DNA of 64,000 nucleotides from Trema orientale. Lineage: Eukaryota > Streptophyta > Magnoliopsida > Rosales > Cannabaceae. The notes beneath the pieces were generated by a model. That model searched no databases. It was not told the DNA's origin and was given only the letters and a program-made list of their open reading frames with translations. Of this stretch, positions 23,275 to 36,000 are shown in pieces (the first letter of the stretch is position 1; every line of letters begins with the position of its first letter). The stretch spans positions 96,620 through 160,619 of the forward strand of contig JXTC01000256.1 of the NCBI GenBank assembly GCA_002914845.1, in the 5' to 3' direction. The translations under genes and the position numbers were made by a program.

Positions 23275-23972
23275 AAAAAAGAACAACTTAGCCATATGCG
23301 AAGCATCAGTACTTCGAGAGCAAGGGACAAAGTGAGCCATCTTAGAAAATCTCTCCACAATAACAAAAATGGAATCATGACTTTAGGCAGTTTTGGGCAA
23401 ATCTAAAACAAAGTCCATGCTAAAATCTTGCCAAGGTGTATGTGGCACAGGAAGAGGTATGTATAGACCTGAGTTTTTCTTCTTAGCTTTATCTAACTGA
23501 CAGGTGCGACACTGGGAGATAATGCGAGCAACATCTCGTTTCAACGAAGGCCAGTAAAATCTATCCTCAACCAAAGCAATGGTCTTATACCTACCAAAGT
23601 GTCCTGCTAAACCTCCAGCATGTAATTCCCATACTAAGAAATCTCGAAGCGAAGTACGAGGAATACACAACTTAACACCTTTGAAAAGATAACCATCCCT
23701 ACTAAGAAAATCAACCTGTGTAGGGGTAGGGTTATCTAAAGCCTCTTGATAAATGATACCAAAATCTGGACACTGAGAGTATTCATCCTTAAGGCACTCA
23801 AAACCTACCACAGTATTATGCATAGAATGAATAACAGTGGTGACAAGACTGAGAGCATCAGCGGCCCTACTTTCTACCCCGGCATGATGTTTGAGAACAA
23901 AGGTATAATCTTGAAGAAACTCAACCCACTTAACATGTCTAGAGCTCAACTTACTCTGGGAATGAAGGTAAC
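23275..23972 (-). pseudogene. Element A RNase H end and integrase N-terminus
   Basis: Contains SSRHVKWVEFLQDYTFVLKH, AGVESRAADALS (RNase H end), an intact HHCC zinc finger (ELHAGGLAGHFG, then CRTCQLDKAK) and the start of the catalytic core DFSMDFVLDLPKTA. A stop follows, then about 40 more recognisable codons ([16 protein letters not shown]) before the deletion. The first ten or so codons of the open frame (from 24009) belong to the neighbouring LTR. Confidence 0.9.
23968..23972 (-). repeat. Inverted partner of target duplication GTTAC
   Basis: GTAAC on the plus strand directly before the LTR start tgtgaagcccaag at 23973. It is the reverse complement of 15591-15595. Confidence 0.8.
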
Positions 23973-26900
23973 TGTGAAGCCCAAGATTCTCATGTGCATA
24001 ATAAGCCAATAATAAACATACTCATATTGCATAATATTCATATCACGCAATTAGTATCAATTTATGAGAAATTACTCATTCTGATTGCTAAATGATCTGT
24101 ATTATTGTACTAATATTTGTGCAAGTACTCCCATGCAGTGTAAAGGCTCAGTACCCTCAGAAAGAGAGCTTGGTGTGTGAAAGGAACAAAGAATACATTT
24201 ATGAATAGTAATACTATATGAACATGCATTAAAATCATGTCTGTTGATAACTTGGTCAAATAGTAGTTTTTCGGTAAAATGCATTTTTCACGCTTTTCAG
24301 AGCCAAATTCACTGTACGTTTAACACGTCAAATAGCTTTAATTTAATGCTTAGGACTCATTTATAACATTTTATTTATTGGCCCCAAGTAAGCACGAGGT
24401 GGCAGTCACTGTACTAAATTGGTGTTTAGTTGCACTAAGCTAGCTTAGATTAAGCTTAATCGAGTAAAGTTATTTTGGTGCCCTTTAATGATTAGGCATT
24501 AGTACTTTGTTTACATTATTAATTGGAGTCTAATTGACTTATTTTTTTTATGTTTAATGATTGGTTACGGGGCTAGGTTCCACTAGATTACAATAAGATT
24601 GGCTATATGGGATTATAGGTCAAAGTATGACTAGTTTTCACCTCCTAAACTAGGTTTCACCATTTTAGTCTATACTTGGGTGTATAGGATGGACCAGCAA
24701 CGTGGTGAGTATGCTAAGCATGTTCTAGAGCTGGACACATAGAAAGTAAGGTACAAAATTTCCAAAATACTCCTTAGAACTTGAATCAATTCCTTTTAAG
24801 CACTATTCAACTCAGTGACAACAAAATGCACTTTAGAGGTAGAAAAGCGAAACTGGGCAAAACTATGGTCCAACACTGTGACGCTGGAACCTAGCGTCAT
24901 AGTGCCACAAAACTTAGTTTCCAGAAAGTTAGTATTGCTATGCCAGACTCCTAGCATTGTAGTGCCAACACTGTGGAAATCCCACTGACTTTAGTAATTT
25001 TTTACTTTTTAGACTCAATAATTGCGTAGAATTTTACCAAAATACCCCTAGGGTCAATTCCTCTATAAATAGGATACTTTAAGTTAGATGGAAACATGTC
25101 TTAAACTCATATAACACTTAAAGACCCAGAGTGAGGAGAGTTAAGAAGAGATTGAAGATTGCATGTTGTCTAGAGAATTTCTATGTTAAAGACTTTCGCA
25201 TCTCAGTAATAGTCATCTCTTTTCCTCTGTTCCTTTTTCCTTTGACAATGGTTTTTATTATTTAGCATGATGAATATTATGGCTGATTTTGTAAACATGC
25301 TAGGTTAGACTTTTTATTGGTTAAGGGCGATTTCAAAGTCCTAGATATGATGATTTGGATGACCAACTAAATAAAACATAACAGAGATTGATTGCTAGTT
25401 TAGAATCTTAGATCCATAATTGTTCAGGTATTCCGATTGTTAGTAGCAAGTTTATAATTAATTGAATTGTGATAAGCGATTAATTAATTGTTATGAAGGA
25501 CATAACCTAGGTTAAATATTCTGAGCTTATATATTTATTCCCTAAATCAATTTATTTTTCTTAACATAATGCATTGATTAGATTACATCTAGATAGCTTG
25601 TTCTAGGTACTCTAATTCGTAGAATCTAAGTAAAGAATTTGTTTTATTTAGTAAAAATTTAAGGAAAAATAGAGATAACAAAGCTTGTTGCTATCTGCGG
25701 TAGATAATTTTGATAAGTGATTGAATATAGATTTGGTAGTTAATTTAATATGAATATTCAATAGTGGAGAATGAACCTTTAATAAGTTTTATCTTGATTG
25801 ATTTCACTTTTATTTATTTACTTTTGCAATTTTCCTTTTATTTATAGTTTTTATTAGTTGATTAAACCCCCCCTTAATTTAGTATTGGATTCGTTAGAAA
25901 TTAATAACTAGATAATACAAGTTATTTGTGGGATCGACCCTTACTATTGCTATTCTAGTGTATATTATAGAAATAGGTGGATTTAATTGGCAGTTTAATG
26001 ACACGCCAGGTAAAATGTAAAAGTGATTGTTTGATTCTTTAGTATAATTTAAAAAGAATAAATAGAATAACGATATAGATTGTATATTTATTAAGGGTAT
26101 TACTTTATCCTTTTTTATTACTAAGGTTAGAGAACTTTTCCTCTTTTGAGGACGTATGAATACAATGGAGTCCAATAAGTTGATTGGCATTTTGCTCAGC
26201 TTGTATATAGCTAGACAACCCTTCAACACATATTAAAAGAAAAATATGGAGATAAAGAGTTCTTTTGCCTATTCCACATTGAGGAGAATATGCCATGTAA
26301 CTGCATTGTTAAGTATCACTTTTAGACCAAATGTGGTCATTTTAATTCTCTTTCTATCTAGCCACGACCTGAGCCTCTCCAATACCTTTATACACTTCTC
26401 TCAACTTCCCTAAACTATTTTCAAGAGTTTTCAAGTGGTAGAACTCAAATTGGAGCTCTAGAGAGCAAGATAGATCAAAACTAGTCAAGGTAATTCTACT
26501 AGTTCTTCTTCCTAGGTCTTTTTCTTTAATTTCAATTCTCCACTTGTTCTCACTTAAATAATAGTTCCTCTAGGTTCTCTTGAGTCCTAAAATCAGATTC
26601 TAAGCCTTGGGAATCAGTTTGGTGGAGATAGAAGGCAAGAGCTTTAACAAAAACTCAAACTAGTCAAGGTGAGCTTTATGTAGGATTTCAAAATTGTAGT
26701 TAGTTTCATTTGTCTCAGCTCTTAAACTTAAGCTATTATTTGATGAATAATGGTCCTAGAAACCCTTATATATTGCTGGAAACATAAAATTTAAATGGAA
26801 GATTAAAGTTAGACCTAAAGCCCTAAAGTTTTCTATTTATGGAGTTAAGTGTTTTCATGTGTAGGAGATTAAGTTTTCTATGTTTGTAACCTGATTTCTT

Positions 26901-28469
26901 AAGCTTAAAGTGTATATTTTATTGATCTTATTATTTATTACACTTATTTGGTGGCTGTTTCTATTGAGATACAAGTATAAAAGTGGTTTTAAACTTGTTT
27001 AGACCAAAAAAGAGTCCAAGTGCACTAAGATTGTTCTAAGTGATCCTCTTTGATGTGTATATGTGGGAATTGGATTGTTAATTGCTATTGCAGGTTTAAA
27101 ACCATAATTTTAATCATGTGAGAATGTCCTAGAATTAGGGGAGGTGCTGTCCAAATATTTTTAAAATGAAATGGCACTATTTAGAGTCAATTGGACTAGT
27201 TTTACAAGATTATGTGCCATTTTGGGTCATTTTTCTGCTAATGAACCAGTATTCATATTTTAACACTTTTGAACAGTTTTTCAATGCTAGTTATTGACTA
27301 TCAAGTACCTTAAGTGATTTATACACTTCTGAGTCATTTTAAGATCAAGTTTCCTAAATTGATGAAAGTTCTGATTTCGGTCTTGTCCAAATATCTTAGT
27401 TCATTCATTTTAAAAAAATGTGCATCTAGAATAAAAGAATTTCATGGCAGGTGATTGGCACACCAATCTCTAGGGGATATTGACCCTTTCCACTTTCAAT
27501 TTCTATTCAGGATACCAGGTAAGTAAAGACTTACAACTGTATCACAAGAATTACATAAAAGATGTTATTATGCAAAACTTACTTATTCTTGAAAGTTATG
27601 AAATGGTATGTGCATGGCACGTCTTACATGCAAATTGAGAAATTCAATACAAAGTATTTAAAAGTGAGTACCATTGTACCAATTTTATAAGATAAGTTTT
27701 AATGGCAATTGTTAATCTGTCGGAGTTGGGTAGGTAAGTCTATTGATGCAGACTCTCCCGTTGAAGCGGGACTTGCGGATCTTATGATGTGTCTCGTTGA
27801 AGCGGGACAATATTAACGCGGTGTGGGATGCCCCTTTGATGGGGAAAAGAGTTTTCAAAAACCTCACACGACGGTCGCATCTTATTTTTACTCTTGGCCA
27901 GGGTTTCCGCCTAATGTTATCACTGCCTATCGACTTACGGGACTAGCAATGTACTCAGAGGCCCAACTATGAATGTTTTGAAAGAAAATGCATGGATTCA
28001 AATGTTTAAGAAAGAAGAGTGTACAATGGGAACTTGATGAAATTTTACAACATACATAAGCATACATAGTTTTTACTTACTGAGCTTTGGCTCATTTTAG
28101 TCTTGTAATGCAGATGAGGAGGCACATTTTGGTACTAACTAGCTGGTTGCCTGGCTTGCCTTTTTATCGCCATGATCATACAGATGTGGACGAGCTTGAC
28201 TTGTGGGCGACATTTTTATTAGTTTCAGATATTTTAGTATAATATAAATACTACCACTGATGGCAAAATAGACTGATAAAAATTTCTTTTGATTGTACAT
28301 TTTGTAAAGACATTTTTAACAAGAAATGCCATGCAGTTGCTTTGTTTAAATATTTTAGAAAGTTCAAATTTGTCCACTTTTTTATAAAACTAAAGATAAT
28401 GTTTAAGAAAGAATAACACTTCCTAGTTTGGCTGTATATGACAATATGGTTAAACTAGGGGGCGTTATA
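23973..28469 (+). repeat. Chimeric 5' LTR of element C with an insertion
   Basis: The first ~810 bp (23973-24785) are almost identical to the complement of the B LTR (18293 downward) and unlike the 3' LTR of C. From about 26305 to 28469 it matches the C 3' LTR closely. Between them sits about 1.5 kb of unrelated LTR-like sequence. Without the insert the LTR is about 3.0 kb, the same as the C 3' LTR once its duplicated part is removed. Confidence 0.85.
24786..26304 (+). mobile_element. Foreign LTR-type insertion (Athila/Tat-like) inside the C LTR
   Basis: Unrelated to the host LTR family. It has a TATA-like 'ctctataaataggatac' near 25062, a long T-rich leader, and near 25930 'gtgggatcgaccctt..ttaattgg', a pattern seen at the 3' end of large plant gypsy (Athila/Tat-type) LTRs. 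No reading frame with similarity and no clear target duplication. Ends are estimated from where the host LTR similarity stops and resumes; about 20 bp of host LTR seem lost. Confidence 0.5.
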
Positions 28470-28472
28470 GTG

Positions 28473-28485
28473 TTGGTATCAGAGC
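28473..28485 (+). other. Primer-binding site of element C
   Basis: ttggtatcagagc a few bases after the 5' LTR end, complementary to initiator tRNA-Met, as in element B. Confidence 0.88.
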
Positions 28486-28605
28486 AGAGGTTTAATCATT
28501 TCTGAAGACTGCCTACATGTGTATGATTATGTGACAAAAAGCTCAGTCAACCAGTAAGTTTTAATTTCCTATATTAGCATTAAATTTGATACCATATGTT
28601 ATGAT

Positions 28606-29547
28606 ATGCTAGCCTTTTATTATTGGCTATTATGCATAGATATAAGTGAAAGGGCAACTGTACAGGGAATCATGCCAAGGGCTAAGGGTCAAACTTGTGA
28701 GCCAAGGGGTAATAGGAGGGGTACTACTGAAAATAAGACCAACAAGGATGCTGTTATAGCCAGGTTGACAGAGTTGGTTGAGACACATGCAAGACAAGTA
28801 GAAAAGCCTATGGAAAAGGAGGAAAGACATGGAGATCAACCACCGCCACAGGCCGCAGCTAGACAAGAAAATTATGAACCAGCTTGTGAGAGGTTTAGAA
28901 AGAATAAGCCTCTAGCTTTCAATGGTGAAACTGATCCACTATTGGCAGAAGAGTGGATTCGGAATATTGAGGGTATCTTCGATTATATTAGAATCACTGA
29001 TGGGGGAAAGGTTTCATGTGCCACTTTTATATTCCAGATGGATGCTAAACACTGGTAGGATTCTATGAAGTCCATCACTGATGTTAACAGACTTACATGG
29101 GAGCAGTTTAAGGAAATATTCTACAGAAAATATTTCAGTAATACACACAGAGTAACGAAGGCTGCTGAATTTGTTAATCTGAAATAGGGAAGTATGCCTG
29201 TTAGTGACTATATAAAGAAATTTGAAGAGTTGTCCCGATTTGCTCCACACATGGTGAGTACAAATAAGCTAAAAGTAAACCAGTTCTTGCAAGGACTCAA
29301 GGCAGAAATTTATAGGATTGTAAAGATATCTGCTCATAAAGATATGCCATATGCTGAGGTTGCAGACAAAGCTCTTGAAGCAGAAGAGGCTGAACTAAGG
29401 GTTATTAAAGCTCAAGAAATTCGCTGGAATATAAATATGGCGAGGAGAAATACAACTTTTGGAAGAGGATCTCAACCAGGGGCTAGTGGAAATAAGAGAA
29501 AGTGGCAACAGAATCAAGAAGAAAGACAAGAGCCCCAAAAATGCTAA
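28606..29547 (+). pseudogene. Element C gag (capsid region)
   Basis: Same capsid features as B: ACERFRKNKPLAFNGE, EEWIRNIEGIF, FKEIFYRKYF, DYIKKFEELSRFAPHM and the basic tail ARRNTTFGRGSQPG. Stops at 29056-29058 (tag in place of tryptophan in the KHWW motif) and 29185-29187 (tag), and the frame closes at 29547. The likely gag start is the ATG at 28672 (MPRAKGQTCEPRGNRR); the ATG at 28606 only prolongs the frame into the leader. Confidence 0.9.
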
Positions 29548-30010
29548 GCTACAGGCCAGCAGATACAATCAACTTTGACCTAGAGGGCTGTTTGTCCTAA
29601 ATGTAGGAAGACTCATCGTGGAGAATGTTTAATGGATTATGGTGCTTGTTTCTTGTGTGGAAAGTCGGGTCACTTTGTAAAGAATTGTCCGAATACCATA
29701 GAGGAGCAGAAGAAAGTCCCAGCTCATGTGTATACGATGACCAAATAAGATGCCGAGACGAACCCATCTGTTGTAGCAGGTGAGATTCTTATCTGTGGTA
29801 TTCCTAGTCATGCATTAATAGATTCAGGGGCTACACATTCATTTGCATCACCTGCATTTGCGAGGAAATTGGGCAAAACACCTGAATACTTGAATTTCAA
29901 TTATTATGTGACCATTCCATCAGGGGAAGCTTTATGTTCTGAACAAGTTCTTAAGGCATGTCCAATCTAAATATCACACAAAGACTTATGTGTAGATTTG
30001 ATAATATTAG
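29548..30010 (+). pseudogene. Element C zinc knuckles and aspartic protease
   Basis: Two zinc knuckles lie at about 29592-29688: CPKCRKTHRGEC and CFLCGKSGHFVKNC. The protease follows with its active-site triad in ALIDSGATHSF (aspartate codon at 29821), a single catalytic site as in all retroelement proteases, which work as dimers. Stops at 29578 (tag), 29746 (taa) and 29968 (taa) break the frame. Element B lacks this whole part. Confidence 0.88.
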
Positions 30011-31367
30011 ATGTGCAAGATTTTGAAGTTATTTTAGGTATAGATTGGTTATCTAAATATCATGCTACTATTGATTGCTATAAGAAGAGGGTAGTGTTTC
30101 AGCCACCAAGTATAGAGAAGTTCACTTTTGTTGGTACCAGTGAAAACTCAACGATTCCAATCATTTCCTCAGTAAAAGCAAGGAAGTTACTAGAGAAGGG
30201 ATGCATGGGTTACTTGACAAACATAATGGATACTAGAGAAGAGTCAAAAGTGATGCCTGAGGAGGTACCTGTAGTTAACGAATTTCTTGATGTATTTCCT
30301 GAAGATTTGCCTGGGATACCACTAGATAGAGAGATAGAGTTTGTTATTGACTTATTGCCCGGTAGAGCTCCTATTTCCAAGGTACCTTATCGAATGGCTC
30401 CAGCAGAATTAAAAGAATTGAAGGTACAGTTACAAGAGTTGTTGGACAAGGATTTTATTCGCCCAAGCTTTTCACCATGGGGTGCTCCAGTTTTTTGTAA
30501 AGAAGAAAGATAGTACTATGAGGCTTTGCATTGATTATAGAGAGCTGAATAGGGTCACAATCAAAAACAAGTATCCTCTTCCTAGAAATGATGATTTATT
30601 TGATCAACTGCAAGGAGTTTCTTTGTTTTCGAAGATTGATTTAGGGTTAGGATACCACCAATTGAAAATTAAGGAGGAAGATATTCCAAAAACAGCTTTC
30701 AGAACAAGATACGGGCACTATAAGTTTTTAGTGATGCCCTTTGGATTAACTAATACCTCAGCTGCTTTCATGGACATGATGAATAGAGTGTTCAAAGATT
30801 TCTTAAATAAATTCGTTATAGTTTTCATCGATGATATTCTAATTTACTCATGCTCAAGAGAGGAGCATATGGAACATTTGAGGACCGTTTTGAGAATTCT
30901 TAAGGAAAAGCAGTTGTATGCTAAGTTTAAGAAGTGCGAATTCTGGTTGGAAAAAGTTATCTTCCTTAGTCATGTAGTTTCTGAAAATGGTATTTCTGTG
31001 GATCCAACGAAAGTTGAAGCTGTGAATAATTGGCCAAGACCTACAAATATTTCTGAGATTCGTAGCTTTTTGGGATTGGCTGGTTATTATAGACGTATTG
31101 TTGAAGGGTTCTCGAAGTTGGCTTCTCCATTGACTCATTTAACAAGAAAGAATATGAAGTTTCAGTGGAACAAAAATTGTGAAAAGAGCTTTGAGGAATT
31201 GAAGCAACATTTGTTAACAGCCCCTATACTTTCAATACCATCTAGATCAGGAGGATTTGTTGTTTACAGTGATGCCTCGAAGAATAGTCTAGGATGTGTT
31301 CTCATGCAAAATGGAAAGGTTATTGCTTATGCCTCTAGGCAATTGAAAGAATATGAAAAGAAGTATC
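29998..31367 (+). pseudogene. Element C reverse transcriptase and RNase H start
   Basis: Begins in the protease tail (FEVILGIDWLSKYHA) and passes through the linker EFLDVFPEDLPGIP. It shifts frame by an extra T in the run at about 30491-30496, then continues with [43 protein letters not shown] and the active-site FIDDILIYS. RNase H starts with [16 protein letters not shown] and runs to [13 protein letters not shown], where the N at 31368 interrupts it. One conserved position reads GLGYHQ instead of the common SGYHQ. Confidence 0.92.
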
Positions 31368-31368
31368 N

Positions 31369-31637
31369 CCCAAAAGGAACTGAATATGAGACAAAGAAGA
31401 TAGCTTGAACTGGTGAAAGATTATGACTGTGAGATTAACTATCATCCAGGAAAAGCCAATGTAATTGCTGATGCTCTAAGCAGGAAGTCATTAGCTGCTA
31501 TAACTGTTAAGTATGTTGATATGAAACATCTCTTAATAGATTTACATAAGTTAGAGTTAGAGATTGTGCCTATAGGTTTAACAGAAAGATTGGCAGCTCT
31601 CACTCTTCAACCTTCAATTTTAGAGAGTATCAAATAA
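31369..31637 (+). pseudogene. Element C RNase H C-terminus
   Basis: After the N the sequence resumes at [10 protein letters not shown]. About 50 residues of RNase H that are present in B ([13 protein letters not shown]) are missing. A tag stop at 31401-31403 precedes [16 protein letters not shown] and the [11 protein letters not shown] motif. A further stop closes the frame at 31637. The missing part is probably an assembly gap rather than a real deletion. Confidence 0.85.
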
Positions 31638-31658
31638 CGCCAGAATACGGATCCCTAT

Positions 31659-32966
31659 TTGATAAATTTAAAGAATAAGATAGAATTCAGAAAGGAGGTG
31701 GCTTTCCAGATTTCAAGTGATGGTGTAATCAGATATGGAAACAGATTGTGTGTGCCTGGTGGAATTGTTAGAAAAGAGATATTGACAGAAGCTCATACCA
31801 CTCCCTATTTTGTGCATCCTAGTACTACAAAGATGTATAGAGACTTAAAGATACATTACTGGTGGCCTGGTATGAAGAAAGATGTGGTTGAGTTTGTAGA
31901 ACAGCGCCTCACGTGCCAGCAAGTTAAAGCTGAACATCAAAGACCTGCTGGGAAATTAAAGCCTTTGAACATACCCCAACAGAAATGGGAAGAGATTGCT
32001 ATGGATCTTGTTGTTGGACTTCCTAAGACAACTAAGGGACATGATGCTATTTGGGTGATTGTGGATAGATATACCAAATCAGCTCATTTTCTTCCGGTTA
32101 GAATAACATATAACTTGGACCAGTTTGCTCGATTATATGTCCAAGAGATTGTGAGACTACATGGTGTTCCAAAAGTTATCATTTCTGACCGAGATTCTAG
32201 ATTTACTTCAAAACTTTGGAGGAGTGTTCAAGAGGCAATAAGTACAAAATTAGCATTTAGTACAGCTTTTCATACTCAAACTGATGGGCAATCAGAGAGA
32301 ACTATACAGACCCTTGAAGACATGCTCAGAGCTTGTGTATTGGATTTTCATGGATCTTGGAGCAAATATCTACCACTTATAGAATTTGCTTACAATAACA
32401 GTTACCAAGCTTCCATTGAAATGCCTCCTTATGAAGCGTTGTTGTATGGAAGAAAATGTAGATCTCTAATTCATTGGGATGAGATGGGAGAGAGAAAATT
32501 TCTTGGTCTAGAACTGATAAGAGAGACAAATGAGGCAACAGAAAAGATTCGAAAAAGGATACTAGCTGCTCAAAGTAGACAGAAACTTTACTCAGATCCT
32601 CAAAGAAGAAAACTAGAATTTAACGTTAGAGATAACGTATTCCTGAAGATTGTTCCCATGAAAGGAATCATGAGATTTGGAAAGAAAGGAAAGCTAAGTC
32701 CCAGATATGTAGGTCCTTTTGAGATACTCGACAAAGTTGGAGACATTGCATATAGACTCGCTTTGCCACCTTTATTATCAAATGTACATAATGTATTTCA
32801 TGTCTTTATGTTAAGAAGGTACATTTCAAATCCTTCACATATTTTGAATTATGAGCAATTGGAGCTAAGTCAAGACGTGAGTTACGAGGAACATCCAGTG
32901 AAGATTTTGGATGCAAAAGAAAAGGAACTTAGAAACAAGAAAATCCCTTTAGTCAAAGTACTGTGA
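31659..32966 (+). pseudogene. Element C integrase
   Basis: One uninterrupted frame of 435 codons: zinc-finger histidines in TEAHTTPYFVHPSTTKM, then QRLTCQQ, where the first zinc cysteine has become arginine (element B has HCLTC). The DDE core residues are present (AMDLVVGLPK, ISDRDSRFTSK, GQSERTIQ). The C-terminal part contains GKLSPRYVGPFEIL, VHNVFHVFMLRRYI and KIPLVKVL, then a stop, with the chromodomain-like end (NHEVE, AIWEREEEM) beyond it. Confidence 0.93.
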
Positions 32967-33069
32967 AAGAACCATGAAGTGGAGTAGGCCATATGGGAAA
33001 GAGAGGAAGAAATGAAAACTAAGTATCCACACTTATTTGGGTAAGCAAATTTCGAGGACGAAATTTTAT

Positions 33070-33082
33070 AAGGAGGGGAGAA
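33070..33082 (+). other. Polypurine tract of element C
   Basis: aaggaggggagaa immediately upstream of the 3' LTR start tgtggtgcccaag (33084). Confidence 0.85.
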
Positions 33083-33083
33083 T

Positions 33084-36000
33084 TGTGGTGCCCAAGACTC
33101 TCACATGCATACTAAGCCAATAATAAACATGTTCTAATTGTATATTAGGCATTTAGAAGTCATTAATACCACTTTCATAGTAACATGCTTATTCCTTGTG
33201 TAATGTGCATTACATACATGTTATTACACTAATGACTGTTAAAGTGTCCCGATGCAGTGTAAAAGCTCAATACCCTCAAAAAGAGAGCTTGGTGTGTGAG
33301 AAGAACAAAGAATACATTCATGAATAGTAATACTATATGCACATGCATTAAAATCATATTTGTTGATAAGTTGGTCAAATAGTAGTTTTTCGGTAAAATG
33401 CATTTTTTACACTTTTCGAGACCAAATTCACTGTACGTTTAACACGTCAAATAACTTTAATTCAATGTTTAGGACTCATTTATAGTATTTTATTTGTCGG
33501 CCCCAGGTAAGCACGAGGTGGCAGTCACTGTACTGAACTATGTTTAATTGTACTAAGCTAGCTTAGATTCAGCTTAATCGCATAATGTCATCTTTGTGCA
33601 CACTAATAATTAGGTATTGATACTTTATTTACATTATTAATTGGAGTCTAATTGACTTAGTTTTATATTTAATGATTGGTTATGGGACTAGGTTACACTA
33701 GATTACAATAAAATTGGCCATATGGGATTATAGGTCAAAGTATGACTAGTTTTCATTTTCTAAGCTAGGTTTCACCATTTTGGTCTACACTTGGGTGTAT
33801 AGGATGGACCAGCAATGGAGTGAGTATGCTAAGGATATTTTAGAGCTGGACACATAGAAAGTAAGGTGCAAAATTCCCAAAATACCTCTTAGAATTTAAG
33901 TTATGTCATTTCTTAGTCATTAAGTATCACTTTTAGACCAAATATGGTCATTTTAATTCTCTTTCTCTCCAGCCACGACCTGAGCCTCTCCAATACCTTT
34001 CTACACTTCTGTCAACATCCCTAAACTATTTCCAAGAGTTTCCAAGTGGTAGAACTCAAATTGGATCTCTAGAAAGCAAGATAGATCAAAACTAGTCAAG
34101 GTAATTCTACGAGTTCTTCTTCCTAGGTCTTTTTATTTAATTTCAATTCTCCACTTGTTCTCACTTAAATAATGGTTCTTCTAGGTTCTCTTGAGTCCTA
34201 AAATCAGATTCCAAATCTTGGGAATCAGTTTGGTGGAGATAGAAGGCAAGAGCTTCAACAAAAACTCAAACTAGTCAAGGTGAGCTTTATGTAGGATTTC
34301 AAAATTGTAGTTAGTTTCTTTTGTTTCAGCTCTTAAACTTAAGCTATTATTTGATAAATAATGGTCCTAGGAACCCTTATATATTGCTGAAAACATAAAA
34401 TTTAAGTGGAGGATTAAAGTTAGACCTAAAGTCCCAAAGTTTTCTATTTATAGAGTTAAGTATTTTCATGTGTAGTAGACTAAGTTTTCTATGTTTGTAA
34501 CCTGATTTCTTAAGCTTGGAGTGTATATTTTATTAATCTTATTATTTATTACACTCATTTAGTGGCTGTTTATATTGAGATACAAGTATAAAAGTGGTTT
34601 TAAACTTGTTTAAACCGAAAAAGGGTTCAAGTGCACTTAGATTGTTCTAAGTGATCCTCTTTGATATGTATATGTGGGAATTGGATTGTTAATTGTTATT
34701 GCAGGTTTAAAACCATGATNAAGTGTCCCGATGCAGTGTAAAAGCTCAATACCCTCAAAAAGAGAGCTTGGTGTGTGAGAAGAACAAAGAATACATTCAT
34801 GAATAGTAATACTATATGCACATGCATTAAAATCATATTTGTTGATAAGTTGGTCAAATAGTAGTTTTTCGGTAAAATGCATTTTTTACACTTTTCGAGA
34901 CCAAATTCACTGTACGTTTAACACGTCAAATAACTTTAATTCAATGTTTAGGACTCATTTATAGCATTTTATTTGTCGGCCCCAGGTAAGCACGAGGTGG
35001 CAGTCACTGTACTGAACTATGTTTAATTGTACTAAGCTAGCTTAGATTCAGCTTAATCGCATAATGTCATCTTTGTGCACACTAATAATTAGGTATTGAT
35101 ACTTTATTTACATTATTAATTGGAGTCTAATTGACTTAGTTTTATATTTAATGATTGGTTATGGGACTAGGTTACACTAGATTACAATAAAATTGGCCAT
35201 ATGGGATTATAGGTCAAAGTATGACTAGTTTTCATTTTCTAAGCTAGGTTTCACCATTTTGGTCTACACTTGGGTGTATAGGATGGACCAGCAATGGAGT
35301 GAGTATGCTAAGGATATTTTAGAGCTGGACACATAGAAAGTAAGGTGCAAAATTCCCAAAATACCTCTTAGAATTTAAGTTATGTCATTTCTTAGTCATT
35401 AAGTATCACTTTTAGACCAAATATGGTCATTTTAATTCTCTTTCTCTCCAGCCACGACCTGAGCCTCTCCAATACCTTTCTACACTTCTGTCAACATCCC
35501 TAAACTATTTCCAAGAGTTTCCAAGTGGTAGAACTCAAATTGGATCTCTAGAAAGCAAGATAGATCAAAACTAGTCAAGGTAATTCTACGAGTTCTTCTT
35601 CCTAGGTCTTTTTATTTAATTTCAATTCTCCACTTGTTCTCACTTAAATAATGGTTCTTCTAGGTTCTCTTGAGTCCTAAAATCAGATTCCAAATCTTGG
35701 GAATCAGTTTGGTGGAGATAGAAGGCAAGAGCTTCAACAAAAACTCAAACTAGTCAAGGTGAGCTTTATGTAGGATTTCAAAATTGTAGTTAGTTTCTTT
35801 TGTTTCAGCTCTTAAACTTAAGCTATTATTTGATAAATAATGGTCCTAGGAACCCTTATATATTGCTGAAAACATAAAATTTAAGTGGAGGATTAAAGTT
35901 AGACCTAAAGTCCCAAAGTTTTCTATTTATAGAGTTAAGTATTTTCATGTGTAGTAGACTAAGTTTTCTATGTTTGTAACCTGATTTCTTAAGCTTGGAG

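Larger units (their letters stand above)
23117..23972 (-). mobile_element. Element A, 3' part, inverted relative to its 5' part
   Basis: Read on the minus strand, RNase H resumes at 'LHSQSKLSSRHVKW' exactly where the fragment ending at 15595 stopped, after the shared GTTAC. It goes on through the integrase zinc finger into the start of the integrase core. Near 23275 a deletion joins the core directly to the 3' part of the A LTR (23274-23117), nearly identical to 14669-14832. Confidence 0.88.

Noticed and set aside
24102..24284. Repeated 60-residue frame found in all LTRs (also 17981-18163 and 34637-34882)
   Set aside because: It occurs because the LTRs are related; the frame lies wholly inside LTR sequence and has no domain.
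27740..27860. Repeated 'tgaagcgggac' words as a possible CRISPR-like array or riboswitch
   Set aside because: Only two copies, within an LTR of a plant retroelement, and without spacer regularity.
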